Below are positions 1-5,832 of a stretch of DNA of 10,196 nucleotides, piece by piece. Positions within the stretch are counted from its first letter, which is position 1; each line of letters starts with the position of its first letter. Below the pieces are notes generated by a model. It worked only from the letters and a program-made list of their open reading frames with translations. It was not told the origin of the DNA and did not search any database. The translations under genes and the position numbers were made by a program. Source of the DNA: an uncultured Caryophanales bacterium (GTDB lineage Bacteria; Bacillota_I; Bacilli_A; Izemoplasmatales; Hujiaoplasmataceae); contig CALGNF010000088.1 of assembly GCA_937958685.1 (NCBI GenBank), forward strand, positions 1 to 10,196, given 5' to 3'.

Positions 1-46
1 ACCACCGAGATCTACACTCTTTCCCTACACGACGCTCTTCCGATCT
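1..46 (+). other. Illumina P5/universal adapter (artefact)
   Basis: These 46 bases match exactly the 3' part of the Illumina TruSeq universal (P5) adapter, ending in the read-1 primer end CTCTTCCGATCT. The first 12 bases of the 58-base oligo are missing. This is library-construction sequence, not genome. Biological sequence starts at 47, directly after the T that forms the ligation overhang. Any reading frame beginning here is meaningless. Confidence 0.98.
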
Positions 47-47
47 T

Positions 48-182
48 GTCGTGGAGATCAACCGTCTGCTTAAAGTCCCCGACGGTTATCAGCATGATGC
101 CTCGATCTGTTTCGGATATGTCGCGGGCGACTATCCGGAAGCAAAACCCCGGCGGGAAGGCGTCATCGACTACATCCGCTAG
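48..182 (+). CDS. Nitroreductase-like protein, C-terminal fragment (5' end missing)
   Basis: Only the last 44 codons and the TAG stop are present; the start lies beyond the adapter junction. The visible protein runs from VVEINRLLKVPDGY through FGYVAGDYPEAKPRR to a final VIDYIR. A hydrophobic strand ending in GY, a G-[DE]-x-PEAKPRR stretch and a short closing strand are typical of the C-terminus of FMN-dependent nitroreductase-family proteins, where this tail follows the last helices of the fold. The family reduces nitro or quinone compounds with NAD(P)H, and the substrate cannot be judged from this piece. The frame is open throughout and stops 4 nt before a terminator hairpin, as expected for a real gene end. 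The family call rests on a short tail recognised from memory, so it is moderate. Confidence 0.6.
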   Translation, partial: VVEINRLLKVPDGYQHDASICFGYVAGDYPEAKPRREGVIDYIR

Positions 183-186
183 ACGC

Positions 187-218
187 AAAATACTTTTGCC
201 CGCCCAAAAGTATTTTTT
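187..218 (+). terminator. Rho-independent terminator after the nitroreductase-like gene
   Basis: A perfect 12-bp inverted repeat pairs AAAATACTTTTG (187-198) with CAAAAGTATTTT (205-216) around the loop CCCGCC, and T213-T218 form the U-tract. The stem is long but AT-rich, with its G-C pairs next to the loop. It begins 4 nt after the stop codon. The reverse strand also ends in an A/T run, so it could act in both directions. Confidence 0.8.
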
Positions 219-244
219 CTATCCCATCGATTGGAGTGATCACC

Positions 245-1951
245 ATGTGGAAGAAAACCTATCGTGAATGGCTCGAGCATGAAGACCTCGAGGATTACCT
301 GCTCGCCGACCTGCAAGGACGCAGCGAAACGGAGCTCGAGGACATATTCTATACCTCGCTGGCCTTTGGCACCGGCGGCATGCGCGGGATCTTGGAAGCG
401 GGCACGAACCGGATGAACATCTATACGATCCGGAAAGCCAACGTCGGACTGGCCAAATATCTGATCGCCACCCATTCCGAAAGCGCTTTGTCGCGCGGTG
501 TGGTGATCGCTTTTGACAACCGCCGATTTTCCCGCGAGTTCGCCCTGGAGTCCGCCAAGGTCCTGGGCACCTACGGCATCAAATCCTTTGTCTTCCGGGA
601 ACTCAGACCCACGCCCGAACTTTCCTTTGCGATCCGCCGTCTGCGGGCGATCTCCGGAATCATCATCACCGCCAGCCACAATCCCCCAACCTACAACGGC
701 TACAAGATCTATGACGAACACGGCTGCCAGTACACGCCGCAGTACGCCGAGAAGATCATCGAACGGGTCGAAGAGGTGAAAGATGTCTTCGCGATCGGCA
801 CGAAACCGCTCGCCGAATTGGAGCAAGCAGGCCTGATCGCCTATCTCGCTTCCGAAATCGACGAAGCTTACCTGACTTTCCTGAAATCCATCCAGATCCA
901 TCCGGAGGTGCCAAAGAACATCAAAATCGTGTTCACGCCACTCCACGGCACCAGCGCCATCTTGGGTCCGGAGTTGCTGAGAAGCACCGGCTATGATGTC
1001 CACCCCGTGGCAGAACAGCTCATTCCCGATCCGTATTTCCCGACGGTAGCCTCCCCCAATCCGGAAAACCCCAAGGCTTTCGCCATGGCGGAAGAACTGG
1101 GGAGCAAACTCGGCGCTGATCTGCTGATTGCCACCGATCCCGATGCCGACAGGCTCGGGGTCGCCGTCAAGATGGACTACGGCTACTTCTATCTTTCCGG
1201 CAACCAGACCGGAGCGATCCTCATCAATTATATCCTGCAGGAACGCCGTCGCCTGAAGACATTGCCCGCAAAAGGCGTGGTCTTCAACACGATCGTGACA
1301 TCCGACCTCGGGGCGAAAATCGCCCGCGCCTATGGCATGGAAGTTGTCTCGACCCTGACGGGCTTCAAGTACATCGGCGAACAGGCCCGCTACCTGGAGG
1401 CGACCGACAGACAGTTTGTTTTCGGCTATGAGGAGTCATTCGGCTACGTCATCAACGACGGCGTGCGCGACAAGGACGCCTTGCAGGCGCTTTTGCTCAT
1501 CGCCGAGGCCGCTGCCTTCCACAAAGAGACGGAAAACAAGACACTGTACGACGTCTTGCAGGATATCTTCGCAACTTATGGTTTCCATTCGGAAACGCTC
1601 AAGAACGTGGAACTCGCCGGCGTCGAAGGCAAAAAGAAGATCGACAGGATCATGGAGCATTTCCGCACCCGGCGGCCGGAGGCCTTTGCCGATGTCCAAG
1701 TCGCCTGGATCGAGGATTACTACCAAAAACAAAAATATCTTGGCGGTCGCCAGGAGGAACTTAAGCTACCCCGTTCCGAAGTCGTCAAATACGTGCTTGC
1801 CGACGGAACCTGGTTCGTTCTCCGACCCTCGGGGACGGAACCGAAACTGAAAATCTATGTCGCATCTACCGGCATGACGGCGGCGGCGGCCAACGGAAAA
1901 CTCAGGAACATCCTCGACGCGATCGACAGATTGCTCGCGACGATCGCCTGA
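245..1951 (+). CDS. pgcA: Phosphohexomutase (phosphoglucomutase/phosphomannomutase type)
   Basis: This 568-aa cytoplasmic enzyme of the alpha-D-phosphohexomutase superfamily interconverts glucose 1-phosphate and glucose 6-phosphate, possibly also mannose phosphates. It links glycolysis with glycogen and cell-envelope sugar synthesis. All four active-site elements are visible. TASHNP carries the phosphorylated Ser at residue 144. DPDADR at 298-303 binds the metal. GYEES at 394-398 reads the sugar. RPSGTEP at 527-533 binds phosphate in the C-terminal domain. Length and motif spacing match the long Firmicutes PgcA-like group rather than the shorter GlmM group. I chose ATG 245 because GGAG at 233-236 sits 8 nt upstream; the in-frame GTG at 236 overlaps that site. 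It is the first gene of a tight cluster, followed after 11 nt by the small cysteine-rich gene. No clear promoter is visible in the 26 nt between the preceding terminator and the start codon. Substrate preference cannot be read from the sequence. Confidence 0.93.
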   Translation: MWKKTYREWLEHEDLEDYLLADLQGRSETELEDIFYTSLAFGTGGMRGILEAGTNRMNIYTIRKANVGLAKYLIATHSESALSRGVVIAFDNRRFSREFALESAKVLGTYGIKSFVFRELRPTPELSFAIRRLRAISGIIITASHNPPTYNGYKIYDEHGCQYTPQYAEKIIERVEEVKDVFAIGTKPLAELEQAGLIAYLASEIDEAYLTFLKSIQIHPEVPKNIKIVFTPLHGTSAILGPELLRSTGYDVHPVAEQLIPDPYFPTVASPNPENPKAFAMAEELGSKLGADLLIATDPDADRLGVAVKMDYGYFYLSGNQTGAILINYILQERRRLKTLPAKGVVFNTIVTSDLGAKIARAYGMEVVSTLTGFKYIGEQARYLEATDRQFVFGYEESFGYVINDGVRDKDALQALLLIAEAAAFHKETENKTLYDVLQDIFATYGFHSETLKNVELAGVEGKKKIDRIMEHFRTRRPEAFADVQVAWIEDYYQKQKYLGGRQEELKLPRSEVVKYVLADGTWFVLRPSGTEPKLKIYVASTGMTAAAANGKLRNILDAIDRLLATIA

Positions 1952-1962
1952 GCGCCGGAAGC

Positions 1963-2163
1963 ATGCAGAACGCACTGATCGCAATCGGCATTCTCGCAGG
2001 CCTGATGGGCTTGTTCGTGGGCGCCTACAGCCTCAACGCCAAAACAAAGGTTCCCGAAGGCTGCGAGGACTTGACCGATTACTCCGCCTGCGAGTCCTGC
2101 CATGACCATTCATGCATGGTCAAGGCCCGTTTGGACAAGGAGCAGCAGCATGATCAGCAATGA
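1963..2163 (+). CDS. Small cysteine-rich single-pass membrane protein, unknown function
   Basis: This 66-aa protein has one hydrophobic segment at about residues 3-24 (LIAIGILAGLMGLFVGAY). A short soluble tail follows with four cysteines at 34, 43, 46 and 51, in the pattern C-X8-C-X2-C-X4-C, with His47 and His49 between the last two. The end is charged and glutamine-rich. Four closely spaced cysteines suggest metal or Fe-S binding at the membrane face. The layout (one TM segment, GC-x-x-L, then a Cys cluster) recalls NqrM, the small maturation factor of Na+-NQR, and also FeoB-associated small Cys-rich proteins, but I see no firm homology. ATG 1963 is 11 nt after the pgcA stop with a weak GGAAG at 1956-1960, so translation is probably coupled. 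Its last codons overlap the ung start by 14 nt. It is likely real because gene spacing, TM segment and Cys pattern agree. Confidence 0.7.
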   Translation: MQNALIAIGILAGLMGLFVGAYSLNAKTKVPEGCEDLTDYSACESCHDHSCMVKARLDKEQQHDQQ

Positions 2164-2809
2164 TTGGGATCAGCTTCTCGAAAGCGAATTCCAAAAGGAT
2201 TACTTCATCGAACTGACGAAAAATATCAAGGAAGAATACCGCCGTTATCGCTGCTATCCGCCGATCGGCGACGTTTTCAACGCCTTCAGGTATTCCAGTT
2301 ACGCCGCCACCAAAGTCGTGATCATGGGGCAGGATCCCTATCACGGACCGGACCAGGCGATGGGACTTTTGTTCTCCGTCCGTGAGGGGGTTCAGTTTCC
2401 CCCCTCTTTGCAAAACATCTTCATCGAACGACAAAACGACCTTGGTTATCCGATCCCGACTTCCGGCGATCTGACTGCCTGGGCGCGCCAGGGCGTATTG
2501 TTGCTCAATGCGATCCTGTCCGTCAGGGAGCATCAGCCGCTGAGCCACCGGCAGTACGGATGGGAAACCTTCACCGACCACATCATCAGTCTGGTGAACG
2601 GCAAAGATACGCCGGTCGCTTTCGTCTTGTGGGGCAGTTACGCCCGCAGCAAGACCGCCCTGATCACCAATCCGATCCATCGGATAATCGAAAACGTCCA
2701 TCCGTCCCCGCTGTCGGCGTCCCGGGGTTTCTTCGGCTCCAAGCCCTTTTCCGCGATCAACGCCTTTTTGCGGGACACCGGTCAAACCCAGATCAATTTT
2801 CGATTGTGA
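2150..2809 (+). CDS. ung: Uracil-DNA glycosylase, family 1
   Basis: This 219-aa protein has the usual length of bacterial Ung. It removes uracil from DNA by cleaving the N-glycosidic bond, the first step of base-excision repair after cytosine deamination or dUTP incorporation. The water-activating loop GQDPYH is at 60-65, with catalytic Asp62. Phe75 in GLLFSV matches the uracil-stacking Phe. Asn120 in LLLNAILSV matches the uracil-recognising Asn. HPSPLSASRGFFGSKPFS from His184 is the DNA-intercalation loop with the catalytic His. I chose ATG 2150 because AAGGAG at 2137-2142 lies 7 nt upstream and the N-terminus MISNDWDQLL fits the family. The earlier in-frame ATG at 2102 would add 16 atypical residues. 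The gene overlaps the small Cys-rich gene by 14 nt and is followed after 16 nt by the folT-like gene, so all are probably one transcript. Confidence 0.96.
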   Translation: MISNDWDQLLESEFQKDYFIELTKNIKEEYRRYRCYPPIGDVFNAFRYSSYAATKVVIMGQDPYHGPDQAMGLLFSVREGVQFPPSLQNIFIERQNDLGYPIPTSGDLTAWARQGVLLLNAILSVREHQPLSHRQYGWETFTDHIISLVNGKDTPVAFVLWGSYARSKTALITNPIHRIIENVHPSPLSASRGFFGSKPFSAINAFLRDTGQTQINFRL

Positions 2810-2825
2810 CAACAAGGAGCTACCA

Positions 2826-3584
2826 GTGAGACCACAAGTCATCCAAAAAGCGGTTTTCAGCGGTCTGATGGTCGCGATCGGCATCATCTTGACCTATTTT
2901 TTGTCCGTCACGATCCCCCCTACTGGCGCGGCGATCATCCGTTTTGGCATCGGTTATCTGCCACTCATCCTCATCTCCATCCTCTATGGTCCGATTTATG
3001 GACTAATGGCCGGCATCAGCCAGGATCTGCTCGGGATCTTCCTGATCGGCGCTCCCGTGTACGGGTACGCCTTTTCCCCGGTCTACACCTTCAATGCCGC
3101 CTTGTACGGCGTTTTGCCGGGTTTGTTGTTCCAACTGCGGTTTCGCCGCGACAAACTGCTTTTTTTCTGGCTGAATTACGCGCTATTGACCTTGTTTGTC
3201 GGGGTCGCCGGTTACTATTTCTTCAATATCGAGAATGTCTATTCCCAGACGCTGGGAGCCGCGGAAAAATACGTTCTGCTCGCAATCGGCGTGGCGGCCG
3301 CGGGGGTTTTGGCTGTGCTGAATCTGATCGTCTATCGCAAGGCGCGCTATGGGGAGTTCGGTCCGAAACTGCTGTTTGTGGTGCTGATCCTCTACATGAT
3401 CGTCTCGCTCGGAACGACACCACTGCAGATCGCCTTGTATCAGGCGATCCCCTACTGGTCGCTTCTGCCCTTGCGGATCATCAAAATGCCGATCGAGGTC
3501 ATGATCTACGTCGTGTTGCTCGTGACGCTGTTGAAACTGCTCGTGCAACTTGCGAACCACAAACACTTGAATCAGGAAGAATAA
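2826..3584 (+). CDS. folT: ECF transporter S component, folate type
   Basis: This very hydrophobic 252-aa integral membrane protein would be the substrate-binding S subunit of an energy-coupling-factor vitamin importer. Hydrophobic segments lie at about 8-30, 36-57, 58-80, 84-103, 108-130, 147-170, 181-202 and 222-246. The pattern IRFGIGYLPLILISILYGP, then a GI-x-QDLLG stretch, then FSPVYTFNAALYGVLPGLL resembles FolT proteins, which have R-x-SFGYLP and PGFTLSAALYGLIPG. That points to folate, but other S components share parts of this pattern. Known S components have about six helices and 170-200 residues, so this one is longer, with apparent extra C-terminal segments. The shared ATPases EcfA/A' and EcfT are not in the window, which is normal for a group II system. 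The start is GTG 2826 with AAGGAG at 2814-2819 and 6 nt spacing. It is the last gene of the cluster, ending 1 nt before a terminator stem. Confidence 0.75.
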   Translation: MRPQVIQKAVFSGLMVAIGIILTYFLSVTIPPTGAAIIRFGIGYLPLILISILYGPIYGLMAGISQDLLGIFLIGAPVYGYAFSPVYTFNAALYGVLPGLLFQLRFRRDKLLFFWLNYALLTLFVGVAGYYFFNIENVYSQTLGAAEKYVLLAIGVAAAGVLAVLNLIVYRKARYGEFGPKLLFVVLILYMIVSLGTTPLQIALYQAIPYWSLLPLRIIKMPIEVMIYVVLLVTLLKLLVQLANHKHLNQEE

Positions 3585-3585
3585 A

Positions 3586-3609
3586 AAGGACCCGCTATAG
3601 CGGGTCCTT
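3586..3609. terminator. Bidirectional terminator between folT and the GH13 gene
   Basis: A perfect 10-bp stem pairs AAGGACCCGC (3586-3595) with GCGGGTCCTT (3600-3609) around the loop TATA. It fills the 29-nt gap between two convergent stop codons (TAA 3582-3584 on plus, TAA 3614-3616 on minus). On the minus strand the stem runs into a five-T tract followed by AT, a classic U-tract. On the plus strand the following bases TTATCTTT are less regular. It can serve both genes and should be stronger for the minus-strand one. Confidence 0.9.
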
Positions 3610-3613
3610 ATCT

Positions 3614-5692
3614 TTAGAATTCGATGACCTTGACTTCACCGCGTCCGAGATTGAGGTAGATGCGGCCGTCATTGCCAAAATCGTGGAACTCCCGACCAAA
3701 CTCGTAAGTCGCATAGACCAACCGGCCGACGACATTGGTGTTGCCGGCTTTTTTGCGCAGTTCCTCCAAGGAAGCGTTGACGGAGATGTCCTGATGGACA
3801 TTGCTGTTGGCGGCAACCAGCAGGCACTTGCGGGTTTGCTTGTCGAAATAGGCGACGCCGATCGCTGGCGTGTCGAACTCATTGAAGTAGATCGGCACGA
3901 AGGCCTGCTTGTCCATGATGATGTCGACCCAGCGGTTGCGGATCTCCTTGACGCCGTCGAGATGGTCCGCGAGTTCCCAGCGCCTTGGATGGGTATAGTG
4001 GAAAGCGTATTTGTCGAACAAAGCGAGTTTGCCGTAGAACATGTCGTCCTCCGGCAGGTTGAACCGATCTTTCTCGGTGCAGTCGACACCGGTGTTCATC
4101 GGCTGGGTCTCATAAACCTCCTGGCCGGAATTGATGAAGGGAACGAGATTCGGAAGCAGCATGTTCATAACGGTCGTCATCCGTGCCAGGACGATCCCGC
4201 CGTCCCTGCCGGCGATCCTGGCGCTGTCATGGGTCTCGCTGCAGGCAAACATCGGCAGGGCGACGTCATTCGCCTGGTAGACGAATTTGTGGAGTTTCTT
4301 TTCCCAGATCCGCGGCTGCATCCAGAAACCGTTCCCGATGATGATGTTGTAGCCCAGTTCCTTGGCTTTCTCGGCATTGTCGGGATTGAGTTCCTCGGCG
4401 ATGAAACCAAAATCGGGATCAATGGCCTTGGCTTTCGCGAAAATCAGCGCGAGCAGTTCCTGCGGCAAGGCATGGCCCATGTCGATGCGGGCGCCGTCGA
4501 TGCCGAAGTGTTGTTGGTAATAGGGGATGATGCCGGCGAGCGTCTCCCAAAGTTCCCGGTTGGGCTTTTCTCCCGGAAACAAGTTGGCCTTGATCGTGTC
4601 GAACAGGATGTAAGGCGGGATGTTTTTGTCCTTGAGATACTTGAGATTGGCGCGCGGATGGTCCAGGAACATCCGGAAAAAGGTGACATCCGTCCAAGGC
4701 GGCTGGACATCGTTGATATGATCGGAGAAAGCTGGAGCGACCTTGAGCCCGAACCGGCTTTCGATTGCGCCCACGAAGTCCTGAGGCTGATCCGCAAGCA
4801 ACTGTTGCCATTTGATGGGATCGGCATCCTTCGGATTCGTCTGGAACATCCGGAGATGACCGAGGACTTCGGGTGAGGCATAGACAAGTTCCATGTATTT
4901 GGGATCCGGGGGCAGCGTTTCCGGCAAGCCGGCGACCTTGGGCACCCGGTACTTGGATGCATCCTTGGCCTTGATCCAGTAGAACCAGTCGGGATGGGTC
5001 CTGAGCAAGTCGTTGTCCACGGCGTTCGTCCGCGGGATGATGTCGATGGTGACCCTAAGCGAAAGCATGTGGCAAGCCTCGACGAACGCCTGAAACTCCT
5101 CCTCGAGCGTCATGTCCGCGCCGGTGAGGTTGTCCTTGAGGTTCGGGTCGAGATCATAGAAAGATGCGACACCGTAAGGAGAACCGAGTTCGCCCTTCTT
5201 GTCCTTCAGTGAGAAACGCGACAGCGGCAGCAAGTAGATCGTATCCACGCCCATTTTCTTGAGCAGTGGCAGAAGTGCCAGCATCTTCACGAAGGTGCCG
5301 GTTTCCTTCATCCCGTCGAAATTGGCCAGATCCAGCGAAAAAGACCGGTCATGGTCCCAAGCCGAACTGGTTCTGACCATCGTTGAATAAAGACAACTTC
5401 TCCTAAGCCAGTCGCCGCCTTGTTCTCCGGGAGCGATCTTTCTTTGGTCGATGCGGGAAAGCGGATGGAGATAATTCTTCCGGCCATCGCCCTTGGGCAA
5501 CAGGTATTTTTCGATGATGCGGGCAAAAAAACGGTAAGGATTGACCAAAAGCTCATTGGTCGGCAGTCTGCGCATTTCCTCACCGTCATAGTCCCAGGCG
5601 TTCCATAGGTCGGGAACGACATAGTTGATCCTCCCTGAAGATTCCTTCGCCCGGAGGATGTCTGCAAGTTTTCCCAGTCTGGTCGCAGCCAC
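3614..5692 (-). CDS. GH13 (alpha-amylase superfamily) glycoside hydrolase or transglycosylase
   Basis: This 692-aa protein has no signal peptide, so it is probably cytoplasmic and acts on internal alpha-glucans or imported maltodextrins. A roughly 110-residue N-terminal part ends in TSSAWDHDRS. The TIM barrel follows, with GVDTIYLLPLSR at 148-159 and GSPYGVASFYDLDPNL at 170-185. Region II is GARIDMGH, with likely nucleophile Asp404, Arg402 and His407. Region III is FIAEEL, with acid/base Glu433. Region IV is ETHDSAR, with His488 and Asp489. A beta-rich C-terminal domain runs from about 600 to 692. Region I is unusual: DIIPRTNAV (Asp217) lacks the normal Asn-His, and HPDWFYW follows. This and the D-x-x-H spacing recall the maltosyltransferase GlgE, so a transferase is possible. 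The start is GTG 5692 (minus), with GAGGTGA at 5697-5703 just upstream. It is transcribed divergently from gpmI. The superfamily is secure; the reaction is not. Confidence 0.88.
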   Translation of the reverse strand: MAATRLGKLADILRAKESSGRINYVVPDLWNAWDYDGEEMRRLPTNELLVNPYRFFARIIEKYLLPKGDGRKNYLHPLSRIDQRKIAPGEQGGDWLRRSCLYSTMVRTSSAWDHDRSFSLDLANFDGMKETGTFVKMLALLPLLKKMGVDTIYLLPLSRFSLKDKKGELGSPYGVASFYDLDPNLKDNLTGADMTLEEEFQAFVEACHMLSLRVTIDIIPRTNAVDNDLLRTHPDWFYWIKAKDASKYRVPKVAGLPETLPPDPKYMELVYASPEVLGHLRMFQTNPKDADPIKWQQLLADQPQDFVGAIESRFGLKVAPAFSDHINDVQPPWTDVTFFRMFLDHPRANLKYLKDKNIPPYILFDTIKANLFPGEKPNRELWETLAGIIPYYQQHFGIDGARIDMGHALPQELLALIFAKAKAIDPDFGFIAEELNPDNAEKAKELGYNIIIGNGFWMQPRIWEKKLHKFVYQANDVALPMFACSETHDSARIAGRDGGIVLARMTTVMNMLLPNLVPFINSGQEVYETQPMNTGVDCTEKDRFNLPEDDMFYGKLALFDKYAFHYTHPRRWELADHLDGVKEIRNRWVDIIMDKQAFVPIYFNEFDTPAIGVAYFDKQTRKCLLVAANSNVHQDISVNASLEELRKKAGNTNVVGRLVYATYEFGREFHDFGNDGRIYLNLGRGEVKVIEF

Positions 5693-5709
5693 TTTATCAC
5701 CTCGCTCCC

Positions 5710-5718
5710 ATTATATCA
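5710..5718 (-). promoter_or_regulatory. Extended -10 promoter for the GH13 gene
   Basis: On the minus strand TGA-TATAAT is present, with a consensus TATAAT at 5710-5715 and the extended -10 TGn at 5716-5718. No good -35 is seen; the best 17-bp-spaced hexamer is AAGTCA at 5733-5738. A start site near 5703 would leave only a minimal leader carrying the GAGGTGA ribosome site. A weak -35 next to an upstream operator fits regulated transcription. Confidence 0.6.
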
Positions 5719-5743
5719 AAGAAACAGCAAATTGACTTGAGGA

Positions 5744-5769
5744 TTTGTAAAGATGTAAAGGTTTACAAA
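5744..5769. promoter_or_regulatory. Candidate LacI/CcpA-type operator (cre-like palindrome)
   Basis: The 14-mer TGTAAAGGTTTACA (5754-5767) is a perfect palindrome of 6-bp arms around GG. It fits the CcpA cre consensus WTGNAANCGNWNNCA, counting A5753 as W, except that the central CG is GG. A further TTTGTAAA at 5744-5751 forms an 8-bp inverted repeat with TTTACAAA at 5762-5769, so TGTAAAG occurs twice directly and once inverted. The site lies between the two divergent -10 boxes. Its centre is about 60 bp upstream of the predicted gpmI start site and about 55 bp upstream of the GH13 start site. Those are positions where a bound protein more often activates than blocks. Confidence 0.55.
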
Positions 5770-5782
5770 CAAGACATACTTC

Positions 5783-5811
5783 TTTCAAAATCGGCCCTTG
5801 TATAGTATAAT
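5783..5811 (+). promoter_or_regulatory. Promoter of the gpmI-eno unit
   Basis: The -10 box TATAAT (5806-5811) is a perfect match. The -35 at 17-bp spacing, TTTCAA (5783-5788), matches only 3 of 6 consensus bases. Transcription would begin near 5818, giving a leader of about 15 nt that contains AGGAG at 5821-5825. The weak -35 with an operator centred about 60 bp upstream suggests activator help. Confidence 0.65.
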
Positions 5812-5832
5812 ACAGGCGATAGGAGTGACCTT

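Noticed and set aside
46..267. A 73-codon plus-strand open frame beginning at the adapter junction
   Set aside because: Its start codon is made partly of adapter sequence, it runs in a different frame from the nitroreductase-like tail, and it crosses the terminator into pgcA.
179..1003. Long minus-strand frames antisense to real genes (this one and those at 2120-2887, 6496-7200, 7775-8608 and 9089-9991)
   Set aside because: Each lies opposite a gene with intact family motifs and shows no motif of its own. They follow from the C/G-rich third positions of the real codons.
2103..2122. Inverted repeat TGACCAT/ATGGTCA upstream of the ung start
   Set aside because: Seven-bp arms with a 6-nt spacer lie inside the small Cys-rich coding region (codons for the HDHSCMVK part). 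With no T-tract and no match to a known site, it is more simply a coincidence of coding sequence.
3683..4876. A 397-codon plus-strand open frame antisense to the GH13 gene
   Set aside because: It is a shadow of GC-rich codon use in the real gene. The minus-strand protein has clear GH13 motifs and a ribosome site, while this frame has no recognisable motif and a valine/aspartate-heavy composition typical of antisense frames.
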